Made by a program: the position numbers and the translations under genes
Notes under the pieces: model-generated
What the model saw: only the letters and a program-made list of their open reading frames with translations
Databases searched by the model: none
What the model was told of the DNA's origin: nothing
Shown here: piece by piece, positions 11,586 through 24,417 of the stretch
Layout of the letters: each line of letters opens with the position of its first letter
How positions within the stretch are numbered: the stretch's first letter is position 1
NCBI GenBank assembly: GCA_027186245.1
Contig: CP114498.1
Span: 8,363,001 to 8,427,000 of the forward strand
Source: Coriaria nepalensis
Taxonomy: Eukaryota > Streptophyta > Magnoliopsida > Cucurbitales > Coriariaceae
Direction of reading: 5' to 3'
DNA: 64,000 bases

Positions 11586-13821
11586 ATGGCTTCATGTACC
11601 AACGCCGTAATTGCCTGGTCAGTGTTCCTCCTTCCATTTCTCTCTCTCTCTCTCTCTCTTTCTTTGTGCGTTACTGTTCCCTCTAATCTCTCTCTAACAG
11701 GGGTTCTGGAGAAGACGGACAGCTAGGAATCGGTAACGATGAAGAGAAAGAAACCGTTTGTGTCGTCAAAGCCCTAGAATCGAGAAAAGTTTGCTCCATT
11801 GTCTCTGGTAGCAGAAACTCCCTCGCCATTTGCGATGACGGCAAGGTCGCTCTCTCTCTCTCTCTCCCTCTCTCTACTGATTCGGTTTCCACCTAAAATA
11901 CCCCGACTGCAATTTCGAGTTCGAGCTTGTTTTCAGCTGTTCACATGGGGTTGGAATCAAAGAGGAACGCTTGGCCACCCGCCAGAAACCAAAACTGAGA
12001 ATGTTCCAAGCCAGGTCAAAGCTCTTTCTCACGTTCATATCGTTCAGGTAAAGGAAATCCATTTCTCTTCGCTACATCTTTTAAATCTAGAGCAATTATA
12101 TAAGTTCACTGTTGGAAAAAACCGTTTGGACAAACTGGAGTTTAGGCAGCTATTGGAGGGTGGCACTGTTTGGCTGTAGATGATCAAGGCCGAGCCTACG
12201 CATGGGGTACTTTAAACTTTTCCATCTCCTTTGCTCTTATTTTTGTTCATTAAGAAAAATAAATATTAAATAATATGTTTTTTTTCTCAGGTGGAAATGA
12301 ATATGGTCAATGCGGTGAAGAACCGGGAAGGAAAGATGAAACAGGAAAGGTTCTTAGAAGAGATGTGATCATCCCTCAACGCTGTGCTCCTAAGCTTTTA
12401 GTTCGCCAGGCAAGTTTTTTTTTTGGTTTATTTCGTGTTAGTACTTTCTATTCTAATTATTCCGTTCAAATAGGTAGCGGCCGGAGGGACACACTCTGTG
12501 GTACTTACACAAGACGGGCAAGTTTGGACGTGGGGCCAACCATGGCCGCCCGGAGATATGTACAGTTCATATGATGATTCTAAATGGCCTTTTTTCCTTA
12601 ATTATATGTTGGTATTTCTGTTAGGACAGTTATTACTTATTTAACTGTTTTTGTTTTTGTTATTTTTTTTCCCCAGAAAACAGATTTCAGTCCCTGTTAG
12701 AGTACAAGGTCTAGAAATGGTGAAACTCATTGCAGTTGGTGCATTTCACAATCTGGCTCTTCAAGGTGATGGTACTTTAATGGCTTGGGGAAATAATGAA
12801 TATGGACAACTTGGAACTGGAGATACTCAACCTAGATCCCAACCTGTTCCGGTCCAAGGCCTTTCTGGTCTCACTCTGGTTCGTATAGTAAACTAATCCA
12901 GTAAATAAAATAAAATCTTTCCTTTTTAACAGACGGAATTGTAATGCCAGTTCGAAACATTGTTATTTTCCAGGTTGATATTGCTGCTGGAGGATGGCAT
13001 TCCACAGCATTAACAGGTGATAAAGAGGTAATTCTCTTTAAGTATATGAAATCAACTTAAATATAATATGTATACTAAAAATCCAGTCTCAGAAATCCAG
13101 TTTTAGAAGGTAAACTGACAAGATAAAGTCCGGTTTTTATGTGTTTTCTTGTTACAGGTGTATGGATGGGGAAGAGGAGAACATGGGAGGCTTGGATTGG
13201 GAGACAGTGACAAGAGTAGTAAAATGCTGCCTCAAAAGGTTCGACTTCTAGATGGAGAGGACATTATTCAGGTAAATCGTCTGAATTAATAGTGTTCAGA
13301 CTGTTTTGAGTTCTAGTTAACTCATTACTGAGACATAATTAATCACTTTCCCGACATAATTAACTCATTAATCCAACATCTAGGTGTCTTGTGGAGGTAC
13401 GCACTCGGTCGCCTTAACTAGCGACGGGCGCATGTTTTCTGTAAGTATTCATCTAGTTATATATCTTAATCTTATTTTATTTTATAGTAAATGTTTGCTT
13501 ATGCTTTCGAAATCCCAGTTATGGATTAATTTGAACCAGGTTTGGAAAAGAGTTTGCGGGAAAAAGTGTTGAAGCCTCCAAATTATGATCCTTTTGTTTT
13601 TGTGTTGTAATCAGTTTGGGCGAGGTGATCATGGACGTCTTGGAAATGGACGGAAGTTGACTTCCGGTCAACCAACTGAAGTTCCCATAAACAACATTCC
13701 TCTGAGAAATGAAGATCTCATTTACTGCCGCTCTGCACCAGAAGGTGGAAAATGGGTTGCAAAAGTTGTTGCTTCCGGGGGACGCCATACTCAAGCTATC
13801 GTGGAATGGAATCAATCTTGA
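11586..13821 (+). CDS. RCC1-repeat (regulator of chromosome condensation) family protein
   Basis: Eleven exons join in frame: 11586-11617, 11701-11845, 11937-12047, 12146-12206, 12291-12409, 12474-12559, 12677-12878, 12974-13027, 13158-13271, 13384-13440 and 13615-13821. The product is 395 residues. It is a seven-bladed RCC1 propeller with repeated GGxHSxxL and WGxxxxGQLG signatures (for example AWGNNEYGQLGTG and GWGRGEHGRLGLG). No extra domains are present, so this is the stand-alone plant type like At5g16040, whose partner is not established. Intron 5 uses a GC donor (CAG|GCAAGT at 12410) where the others use GT. All phases agree and no stop interrupts the frame. Confidence 0.95.
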
Positions 13822-13904
13822 TGAGATATAATTAGTATAAAAAAAAAAGTAATAATGGGAATTGATTAGAACATGTAGTGAGAAAGTATTATAATCATCA
13901 ATTC

Positions 13905-15280
13905 CTAATAATGAGTTGGAGAGAGCTTAACACTACAATGAAGAGAGAATAAAATGAGTGATTTGCAAGGATTTGAATATCTTCTAACAAGTGTCATTCC
14001 TTCTCGACCTTTTTTCGAAGATGAAGGAGAAGAAGAAGAAGAAGCAGTATCTTCTACTTCTACTGTTGGAGAGGTGAAAAACCCATAAGCTATTCCTGTT
14101 AAAGCTGCTCCAAAATGAGCCATACAATATATATATATATATTAGGTACTTTACATTAGTTACAAATAAAGCTCTAGTATTCTAAACTAGAAATTAGGTC
14201 ACTAATTAATTAATTAATCAATTAATCCTAATTACCAGACATCGATGGGTCCGGCATTGCTTAATACGAGGCCGATAACTGTTCCAATTGCTACCTTGAT
14301 GAACATAGAATCTGAGACATCCTTCACAATCAAGCCTTTGCTTTGCATTTGATGTACAAACCAAGCTCCAATTATGGCAAATACAGGTCCCAGCATTATA
14401 GTATTCTGCTCAGTTAGTTAGCTTAAAGAAACCAAACTGAAGTTTGAAGAAATGCAAAGGATGCTTTTAGTCTTACCGTTCCACCAACCGTAAGGTCCGG
14501 GGTGTGAAGAAAGCTAGTCAAATTACCAGAAACCCCTCCAAGGATGTATAGCAAGAGAAATGCAAATGTGCCATACCCTCTACAAACATGAGGTCCAAAA
14601 TCCACAAGCACCCAGCAACCAAAACCTAGATGAAAAACTCCCCAATGCTGCATATAATCATACATACAAAACATACATAAATCAAATTAATTCAGTTCAG
14701 TCTAATAATATACATCGAGCGAGATGGACGAAAAGTCACTAAGCTGTTTAGAAAACGGGTTCAACAATGTATATCGAGCAGGAAAAAAAGGGGCTAATAC
14801 TAGAATGAAAGACGGACCGAGTTCCGTTTTTCTAAGGATCTTGTACCAGAAACATAGGGGTAAGAAGCCTCCACCATTCTCAAATGAGAATGAGGTCATT
14901 AATCTTTGAACCATATAGTGATGGCAGCGAAAACACTTCCAACTCTTGAATTTTTTTTTATTGGACTTGCTAATTCAAACAAGAACACTGCAATATTTAT
15001 GGAAGCCAACATTCCTCTGCAAAATATTCCAAATAAAGTAAACTAGACAAGATTCTAAATGAAGTATATATATATAGATCAAGTGCCTTACATTAAGCGA
15101 AGATTAGAGGTTTCATCATATTGTTGTTGATGATCACATGTTTCTTCAATGGTTCCAATATTAACTTTGAGGAATATTCTAGAATATTCTCGAGCAGAAA
15201 ACTGAGGTCTGACCGGATTTTCGTTTCATTTGCCGCCTTGCTCATCAAAAGTAGATAACACATAATTTTCCGAGTTTGCA
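13905..15280 (-). pseudogene. RBL9: Rhomboid-like protein 9 (RBL9) pseudogene
   Basis: The minus strand holds degraded exons of a chloroplast rhomboid-like protein. Recognisable pieces are INIAVFLFELASPI (about 14980), KINDLILI and EWWRLLTPMFL (about 14880), GFGCWVLVDFGPHVCRGYG and LLYILGGVSGNLTSFLH (about 14640-14490), PVFAIIGAW (about 14380), and the end HFGAALTGIAYGFFTSP (about 14110). Lesions: an A9 run (14951-14959 on plus) shifts frame; a TGA sits where Gly of GEWW is expected; the last intron has AT, not AG, before the expected exon start near 14117, beside an (AT)n run; and an upstream exon (about 15230) has another in-frame TGA. RBL9 in other plants also lacks the usual GxSG serine (recollection), and here too the site reads VGGT. 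Confidence 0.82.
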
Positions 15281-18200
15281 TCTAAAGATAGAACAAGAAC
15301 ATAAAGACTAAAAAAGTTATCATGCTTAATTAAGTAATACATATAAACGAGTAAAATGGGAGTTTTTACTATCTAAGATGAAGGGTTATTAAAGAAGTAA
15401 AAATATATATATGTTTACCATTGACAACGGATAAGTAAGATGGATTTACAGAGCTTCCTTTATATGTTAATGGTGGTTGTGGAAGATTCTGAGTACTTAC
15501 TGCTTATTTTGGAAGTGGAAGGCTATGTACGAGAATTTCATCTATCAAAATCCATGTAATCATGCCTCATCTATGTTGGCCCATTAACATTGTGCCAAGT
15601 GGAAATAAAATCCTAGTTTTAAAATAGTACGTATATGTTTTGCCCCACGTAGGATTTGTTTGACCCAACTTAGATTATGCTCCTAATTATTAGGATTGGT
15701 CGGTAAAACATGACATGTTAGATTCTCAAAACTTCTGACTGAGATACCATTTCGGAAAAGAAAAAAACAAAATGAAAATTTGAGACGAAATAAACAAGGA
15801 CAAGGGGTTAAAGTTTTGAAAGGCTTTCAAATCAGAAAAAATTTGTTGTTAGATCATCATGTGAGACCACTTTTGTAAGTTGAATATTATAGACCTAATA
15901 TGGCTCTCAAATAGCACCTCAATCTCATCCGGTCATCTCAGTGTGATTTGTATTTCTAACTCACAATCATTTCATAATGAGTAAAGATAGAAATGTATAG
16001 GAGTATTCATATTGGCCTATACCTATCGGAATAAGACGGATACAAGTGAATACTTTATTTCAAAATTTGAAATGGATAAGTATATATCCGTCTTGATATC
16101 TATCGAAATTGATATTTAATTTTTACCTATTCCTTCCTACATATTAAAAAAAAATCTCGAATTCTTCTTTGCTCCTTTCCTCTCCCGCCAACCCTAATTT
16201 TCCTTTCACTTCCTCTCCTCTTCCATGACCTTTCCCTTTCACTTCCATTTTCATCAATCTTTGATCTCTCTCCACCGGCACTCCATCGTCAGTCCAATGA
16301 GGCTCTTTCCTCTCCTCTTCCATTTCCATCATGCCACGCCGCCACTGCCAATAGCTACTACTACCACCCCTCGTGTCAATTCGCCACCACAGGTCTACAA
16401 CCCACAAAATTGTTGAAAATGTTTGTTTTGCTATTTGATCAAAAATTAGAAAATAGTTGGCTTTTTGGGTTATTTTTATTGACTCCTCAATCATCAGATG
16501 AAGGAGATTAATTCTGACTTTTGGGCGTTGAAATTACTCAATTTAGAGTTGTGTAGCTCAAGTTATGATTAAAAGTGCAAAAGGGTCATTTGATCAAGTT
16601 ATGTTGCTTCAGGTGCAAGAAATGAAGAAATTTAAATTATACTTAGAGTTTTGAATATCCAACGATTTGATAAAGTTGAAATGATTGATTGTAACATGTT
16701 TTGTGAAGGAAATGAAGTCATTTGGATTTCCAATGAACCGATGGTCATTACCTTCGGTTGATAGATTTTTGCAATCTATTTTCCAGACTTTATGCTTACA
16801 ATTTATACTTGTTTCCTTACTGATTTGGTTTGTAATTATTAGCAGTATGGACAAGTTTGTAATCATACTTTCAAGTTTGTAATCATACTTTCAAGTTTGT
16901 AACATCTCTCTCTCTCTCTCCCCCCTTTCTTTTTATTGACCTTTTAACCACCATTATCCTCTGTTCTTTCATTTAGTCTCTTCTTACCTCTGAAAAAAAG
17001 TATCTGCTGACAAACCCAACCGACATGCAAACATGAAAGAGAGGCAAAGAAAGAACCATACCATATAGAAAGGCAAAGACAAAAGCCATTGTACAAGAAC
17101 AGCTTTTTACTCTGTCAGCCAACTTTCTCCACAACAAAAGAACCAAAAAAAAAAAAGAGAAAGCATAACACCACTATTAAAGTAACCCACTAGTACTTAA
17201 ATTTTATCTTTACCATTTTTTTTTTTTATATTTTTAAAATATTTTTAAAATTTTTTTTCTTCTTTTCTCAGCAGCTTTTGAGATGAGCAAGAAATTTTTT
17301 CCTTCTTGGTTTGTGCTTTTTTCTCTGCCTTTTCCTCATCCATGACAAGCACCCACCACCAGCTTGCTCTGTTTCCCCAGCTTCTTCCTTGTCAACTTCT
17401 GTTTGTTCTTTCTCTTGGCTCTCTTTTATTGTTACCTGCAAAACTCATATTACACTTTCTGTTATTTCCATTTATGATTGTTAAGATTCTACCCCTTTTA
17501 CATGAACAAAACAAGATGAAATTTCTTGTATTTTTTATGCGGTCCAATATTTGTTAGTTTTTTTTTTTTTCTTTTTAAGATTTTCTACTGTTCTGTGATT
17601 CTATTTACATATGAATAGATACCATGTTGCTACATTACATTTTCCTATCTTCCAAACAAGTACGTTTCAATTCTATGGCCAAAAACAATTACTCTGTTCT
17701 AAAAAAAAAAAAAAACATAGAACTTCTAGATTCAATATCTATATGAGGAAACATTGTTGAAACTGTACATTGTCCTTATGTGTTGCTGGTGTTGGGCTTT
17801 ACTTTTGTATTGACTGGATGCAACAATGTTGTGGTAAAGTTTGCACTCTTTTAATGATTTTTGACTAGTCTTCATGTATATGATCATTGTTTCCATAAAG
17901 ACGTAGAGGCGTAGTGAAATACCATTTTCATTGAGAATTCAATACATAAAGCAGGAAGAAGCTGCAGAATCTTTTGTCAAGTTTGCAGAAGAGAATCTAT
18001 ACTCGATAGGCTCCACCCATACAAGGAAAAGGAGGAGGAGAAGAGGAAGATATAAGAGGGGGGAAATTTTGTTTGAAGGAAAAAAAAAATCACAAGAATG
18101 GATGAGCTGGAAAGCAGAACACTCTGAGGTGAAAGTGACAAACAGAGAGAAAACATGTGATTCTCAAAAATCTAAGAGAGGAGGGAGCACAACAGGGGCA

Positions 18201-18519
18201 GAGTGGGGTCCATCCTGATCTGATGGTCTCTTCTTTAGAAAACCCCATTTAGAGAAAAAGGAACCTTTTGCCATTCTTTTTCCTTTTTCTCGCCTTTTTT
18301 ATTTTTCTCATCTCTTTTTATAAGAGAAAAGGATCTCAACTACGAAGAAATTTTGTACGAACATGACGCGTGGTGACATGAATACTATATACCTCATTAT
18401 AATGATAAAGTGATGATGTTTATAATGATAATAAATTTTAGAATATAATAAATTTTGGTATATAACGTGAATATATATTATATATATATAATATTAATTA
18501 TTCATTTTTTTTTAAATCT
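15281..18519. other. Intergenic; no gene recognised
   Basis: No convincing coding exon on either strand. There is an open CT-rich stretch at 16160-16400, a GA-rich stretch near 18020-18200, and AT-rich sequence from 18400. Parts could be UTR or an unrecognised non-coding transcript, but the sequence does not show it. Confidence 0.45.
16852..16902. repeat. 20-bp tandem repeat
   Basis: The unit CAAGTTTGTAATCATACTTT is present about two and a half times in a row, followed by a (TC)n run to about 16920. Confidence 0.85.
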
Positions 18520-19105
18520 TATGGCATGTTTATTTAGATATTTTAAAACATGTTTTGAAATATATTTTGAAAAATACATGTTTTTAGTATATATAATTTG
18601 ATATATTATAATAAAAAAAATTTAATTTTTAATAATTATAAAAAGATACTCGAACATATTTAAAAATTATATTTTTAATTTTTTTTCTCAATAAACTTTC
18701 GTCGTCCCTATTGCGGCCTCCACCTCTGTCATCGTCGACCCACCGTGGGAAAAAAACCATATTAGAGCTTAGCTCCAAAAAAATATATATTCTAGAACTA
18801 GATGGAGCTTCGCTCCGGATCCGGATCTCGAAGATGATGGAGCTTCATTTCTAATATAATTTTTTTTAGCCAAGTTCCAATTTGGTATTTTATTTTCCGG
18901 TGGTGGAGGCGGGGGCCGCGGCAACATATATTTAAGAAATAAATTGAAAATATAATTTTTGAATAATTCAAAGTATTTTTTATAATTATTAAAAGATAAA
19001 AATACAACATGATTTAACATACTTATCTATCTTTTTATAATATGACATATCATAAAAATACGTTTTAAAATATAAAACACATTTCAACCCCCACCAAACA
19101 TGGCT
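18520..19105. repeat. Possible non-autonomous DNA transposon (MITE-like)
   Basis: An AT-rich block of about 580 bp begins with GGCATGTTTATTTAG and ends so that its reverse complement begins AGCCATGTTTGG. Both ends continue with runs of TTTTAAAACRT type. It contains an unusual GC-rich island (18700-18920). A clean target-site duplication was not found, so this is tentative. Confidence 0.3.
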
Positions 19106-19225
19106 CTATGTTTTAGGTAGATATTTGTTTATTTTGCTATCAAAATATTAAAGTGATCCACAATAAAAATGACTAAGAAGATTTAAAAAAGTGACTTGTT
19201 CGTTTTAAACATTTGAAATTAGATT

Positions 19226-20268
19226 CTATACCTCTTTTTCATCCTTCATTGCTGCTTTAGATTTCAATACATTTTCTCCTTCTAAGGAACAAATTTTGAT
19301 CGATTTCTCGATGATCACAGGCATTGAATTTGGACTAGGACTGCTCGAACTAGGCTCGGATGGTGTACTTTGAATCCCCACATCCCTTGTCAAACCCTCC
19401 AACTTCTTTTCTGCAAAAGCTCAAACAAAACAGAAAAAGAACCAAACATTGTAACAAGCTCTAAAAAACACTCACTCTACTTATAAAACAAAAGCAAAAT
19501 TGGAAAATGTTTGGACCTGGAATTGTAATGACGGTAGGCTTTGTTTGCGGCTTTCTTGATTGCGTGGTGTAGATGAGAGGAGCGGACATGGTGACTCGGT
19601 TTGTCGAGTTGAAAAATGATCTCCCACTTAGTGTCTTTGCAGATAAACACTCCATTGGAACCTCCCCTGAAAGAGGATTGCTTATGTACTTCTCTGCTTC
19701 ACTCCACTTTGCGTTTAGAGAAAACCCTTCTGGTGATAAGAAATCCCAACTATTGTACCCTGCCCTTGCTTGCAATGCTGCATTATTAAATCCCCCCCCC
19801 CCCCCCAAAAAAAAACTCAATCTTAATTGGGTTATTAAAAAAAATCCAAATTACAAGTACTTTTTTAAGCAATCTTACCCTTAAGAGCAGTGGAAAAAGA
19901 GTATGTAGATGGGTCAATTTCATCTGCAAAAAGAACAAATTAATGCAAGAAAGTGAGATTTTTTTTTTTTTGAATTGGTTTTTAATGAGAGGGTACCTAC
20001 CTTTAAAGGGGTAGTAGGCAGGGGAGGAGGCAGTTCTAGAGATGGTTATGCTTGATCTAAAAGACCTAGTTGGGTCTTCTCTAAAGCTTCTGATGTATGA
20101 CTCGGAGAACCTTCTAGAACTCGTGTTCTCGCGTCGGATTCGGGATTTGACGGCCCATTCCCTCAAACTGAAGTCTGATTCATCATCTCTTTGGTGGTGG
20201 TTGTGGTAACTACTACTACTAGTGGTAGTAGTAGTATAAGGAGATTGCTCCATTGTAGATGTCATCAT
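19226..20268 (-). CDS. Conserved plant protein of unknown function (At5g16030-like)
   Basis: Four minus-strand exons, 20268-20001, 19923-19879, 19777-19517 and 19410-19226, join in frame with GT-AG junctions (about 252 residues). The N-terminal third has a Ser/Thr-rich low-complexity start, then a basic segment (SLREWAVKSRIRRENTSSRR, then FSESYIRSFRED). The middle contains GYNSWDFLSPEGF and EAEKYISNPLSGEVPMECLS, which I associate with the At5g16030 family. No enzyme motif, signal peptide or membrane segment is seen. The name 'mental retardation GTPase activating protein' once given to that family is not supported by any motif here. The first in-frame ATG after a TAG is 20268. A C16 run (plus strand 19792-19806 region) sits in intron 2. 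Confidence 0.8.
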
Positions 20269-20330
20269 GGAAACCAACAAATGCTGTTCCTGTAGTAAAA
20301 TGCAGTAGTAGTAGTAGTAGTAGTAGTAGT
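20213..20330. repeat. (TAG/ACT)n trinucleotide repeats
   Basis: Two runs of TAG/ACT trinucleotides flank the start codon of the minus-strand gene at 20268. One (about 20208-20236) lies inside the coding sequence and encodes the Thr-rich stretch after the start. The other (about 20305-20330) lies in its 5' leader. Both are likely to vary in length between individuals. Confidence 0.8.
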
Positions 20331-21084
20331 ACTGCTAGTCCTCTTGGTTTGGGTCTTAAAAAAAAAGAGGAAGAGGTCGGAAGCAAGGTACTTACTTTTT
20401 GTCTACTACCTCACCAAAAGATATCAATCTTGTTAGACTGACTTTTCACAAACTTTTATCATTTGAAAAAAAATGAAAAATTAGCCTTCCCATTTGGGCT
20501 TATCCGTGTAATCAATTTGTACGTGTAATTATTGTCATCCGTAAAAGTTGAGTTTATATGCAAATTCCCAAAGCAAATGCTGTGCATTTAAATTGTAAAA
20601 GAAAGCCAAAAGAAGGGATTAAGTGATAGATTGGGTATGAAAGTTGAAATCTCACGAAAACAGTTTGTCTCCATTTTGAAATTAGGGAGCAATGAGTTGG
20701 ACAAGTGATTGAAAAACTTATGGGTATGATTCCATTTCTGGCATTTTTCATCATCATCCTTCTCAAGAGGATCGGAATCGGTATTGTGACAAACAAATTG
20801 GACATTGAGATGTCAATTTTGTATACCCTATGAGAGAGGGAAAAAAAAATTAAAGGAACTAGGCTTTGATGAATGATATCCCACCTTACCTAAGAAAAAA
20901 AAAATATATATATATATTTATTTACTTATTTATTTTTGCCTAACTTATTATTAGCAACTCATGTGGAATGAATTTTTTAAACATTTTTTTTAAGAGTAGT
21001 GTGTAAATATAATGACATTGCTCATATCACTCGTTTTAAAAATAATTTCAGTTATAGATTACAAAGAGTTCTCGTATAAGATTA

Positions 21085-21778
21085 GGGAGGATCCGATCCG
21101 ATTAAATTCGATAATTTTTTATTTTTTATTTTTTAATATCAATTATTTTAAATTAATTTTTTTAAGATATTTTTTTTCTTTTCCCGTATTTCTTTTAATG
21201 AATAAGCTTTTTATCATTTCAAATATTTTATTAATAAATCTTTATTAAATTTTATTAAGCTTTTTTTTTTTACTTTTATATTAAATTTTCCTTAAAATAT
21301 ACTTTTTCATTTATTTATTTTCTTATATAATTTTTCATTATCATTTTTCCTTAATCAAGTAATTTCTCAATTAAATTTAAAAAAAAAACTATTTTCTATT
21401 TATTTTGTCAATTATATTTATTATATTTTTTCTTTAATAGATTTCTATTTATTATTTTCTTAAATAAAATTTTCAATTAATTATTTATTAAATAATAGTT
21501 GACTTTTTCATTAAATATATATTTTTTTTAAAAATACAATCTTTAATTAAACGTGTTAATATTTTTATATAATATTTGATACAATCTAATACAAATTAAG
21601 TTATCTTTTAAAAAATTCTTAAAAAAAAAAAAATTGTTCAGTCGGATCCGATCCGATTTTCATCCGACCGCAACGGATCCGATCCGACATCCATTCAAAA
21701 ATCATTCAATCCGATTCGACAACCATCCGATATTTTCGGATCAGATCCGATCGATCCAACCATTGCTTACCTCTAGTA
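21085..21778. repeat. Possible MITE with GATCCGATCCGA ends
   Basis: AGGATCCGATCCGA at about 21088 and several GGATCCGATCCGA or inverted copies at 21644-21755 bracket an AT-rich core. The right end, read in reverse, starts AGAGGTAAGCAATGG, like the terminal repeats of common plant non-autonomous hAT elements. The left terminus is not matched well. Confidence 0.35.
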
Positions 21779-22330
21779 TATACACTGTATTATGCATATT
21801 ATATTATCATAACTTCATATTTAATTGATGTGATATATGAAATGAATATATTCAATCATACTATATGAAGGTGACATGTTCAATTATAATAACATAATAT
21901 TATTTATTTTACCGGCTAATTTACAATTTTTGTCTCTAATTTTTTATTGTATATTTGTATATATAATTTTGTTTTTTGAATTTTTAAATGATTTAATTAA
22001 AAATAATCTCTAAGATTTATGAATATTAAAATTAAAATATTTCATACTCAACCTGTTAATATCTTTATAACTTAATAATTTTGGTAACTTCGACCACAAA
22101 TTCTAAATAAATTATATTTTTCTACATTTTATTTTTTATTTATTTATTAACAAGCTCAAATTCAAATATTAAACACTTAAATATCTATGTTAATAACATT
22201 ACTAATGTTCTTGATGTAGCGTATATTAATTCTAATATACATAAAATTTTAATATTTAATATTTATAAATTTAACTAAGAAATAAACATAAAACAAAATT
22301 TACTTAGACTTATTCTACAATTATAAAGAA

Positions 22331-22396
22331 TACCTCATCTATGAAAAATAAATAAAAATACCTCATCTATGAAAAATAAATAAAAATACCTCATCT
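22331..22396. repeat. 28-bp tandem repeat
   Basis: A 28-bp unit starting TACCTCATCTATG begins at 22331 and 22359, with a partial third copy from 22387. Confidence 0.9.
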
Positions 22397-24417
22397 TAAC
22401 AAAATTTGTTCTTGGGTCCATGTGATCATTCATGCATATGCAACTCATGTGTTGTCATGTGACTCATGACAAATTGAGAAGGGTGTTAGATGAGAGTGGA
22501 GATGTGGGGTCCCATTTTCTGTGGGTGTTGAGTGGGGGGCTCAATCACAGCCGTCAGTTTTGTCTGATGTGTATGCAAAGTATGTTTCACGAAAGTGAGA
22601 GATCTTGTAATGTTGTCAGTTTTGGGTTTCTCTACAAGTAAAAAGTAAAAATATTTCAATCACCTCTCTAATTCTATACTCTCTAATTGTACCTGATCTT
22701 TTCTTGAATTCTGTCCCCCACTTATCCCATCCTGCTCCTCTAGTTTTATTCCCTCGGATATTGAAAACGAAGTTTGAACAACAAAACTGAAGATTATTAT
22801 AAAACTTGATGAGGAAGATTTTATGTAATATGTAAGCCATATCACGAGTCATAACTAAAACCTTGATTGTTGGAGGAAAATTTTGGATTTAGCCCAACTT
22901 GCTCCATCTCCCGGTCATATAACCTCAAGGCATACCCTGGGCCGAGCTCAAGGCCAATCTTGGCCAGTCATTGGCCGGGCCTGAGGTTCACCTCGGTCGA
23001 GGACAATTTCGGCCTTAATCTGTCCCATGGACTTAAATATTTCTGGACCCAGGATAAGGTAAGGATGAATAGGAGAATCTCTCTGGCAGTCCTAATGAGT
23101 CCTTCGCTCCATCCGATGATCAAATCATCCGAACTGAAAGGACAAAGATGAAATATGCTCTCTGGCAGGCAATACATCAAAGGTTGAGAGTACAAAAGAA
23201 TCGACCCATCGACCCCTAAGTGGGAGGTGATTCTACCATGTAAGAGTTAGAACAAAAGTAAGTGAAGCTTGACTCGAAACAGTGTGCAAACTAGTACTCC
23301 TACCATGTAAGAGTTACGTATAGATGAAGCAAGAGAATTTTTAAAATACTTCCGAGTTACTACTCTCCCGACGGCCGTAACACTAGTACTTGAATATTGA
23401 TGAAACTAGCACCTAAAAATGGCTCGATGAAACTGGTGCTCAGATACCAATATAGTAAATCCAAATTTGGAAATTTCTGATACATAAAAACTGAACAGAT
23501 CAAACAGCAGATCAGATAAAAAGCCCACATCATTTTTAATGAATCTGAGTGGTAAGTTCTTTTTGGGGGAGAGTTTCATCCAAAATTCACACCATCTTAC
23601 AACAAAAAGCAAAACTCTCAACTTCTGTTCATGTCCATCTTGACAGACAATTGGAATGCTCACGTTCGGGTTCGTAACCCACCCATATATAATCATATGC
23701 TCCTCTTTCTATCTAGCAAGTTCTGCAAAATCCGATGAGCCCAATAGTCAAATGGGCTGGCATGTCTATAACAAGCTTGTCTTGTAGTCCATGGATGTCG
23801 GGCCATATAGAAGAGGCGGACTTTTGATTTGTTGAAAGACAATCTTCGGAATCTTTAAACTCCACGATCGTGCATCATCCTCTGTGGACACTTCCCTGCC
23901 AGTCACTTAATTTTGAAATAACTGATCAAAATGAGAGACCATATGATACAAATCCAAACCACATAGCAATTAGCAATATACTTCCATAGAAATTAAAATA
24001 ATACCGTTTAAATACCCATATTTTCGATATGTTTTAAGCACTTGGAGACGTATGACACAATTTCACTTCACACTTCCCTTAACACGACTTATGAAAACAT
24101 AATAAAAGGGACAAAACCAATGCGAACTAACCAGGAGAAAAATGAGTTAGATTTTCAAACTAGAATATTTACATGTCATGCAGTAAATTGTGACGGAAAA
24201 AGAAAATAAAAAATTTGATGCTTACGGGTGAAACAGACACGAATTATAGGAAGCAACTCAAACTTGAAGAGATCACGTGTAACATGGCCGGGAATGAAGA
24301 GTCCTACAGAAAAACCAGCTTAGACCACAGAATCAGAGGGAAAAATATTTAGGTCATAAATGCATTGTACATGAAGTTGAATTATCACCTCTAGAAAGAG
24401 ATGGCCATGGAGCAACT

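Larger units (their letters stand above)
20331..23765. other. AT-rich intergenic block with transposon-like patches
   Basis: No gene recognised. 21090-21780 is very AT-rich and bounded by GATCCGATCCGA-type motifs. 22870-23230 is a GC-richer island in otherwise AT-rich DNA that resembles a retroelement LTR or internal scrap but matches no protein motif. The promoter of the gene at 19226-20268 lies at the left end. Confidence 0.4.

Noticed and set aside
14702..14914. Overlapping open frames on both strands
   Set aside because: These are shadows of the decayed RBL9 exon; the family wording (EWWRLLTPMFL) lies in another frame.
17000..18300. Possible microRNA precursor or non-coding gene
   Set aside because: I checked by eye for common plant miRNA sequences (miR156, 164, 172, 319) and found none; no clear long hairpin was seen.
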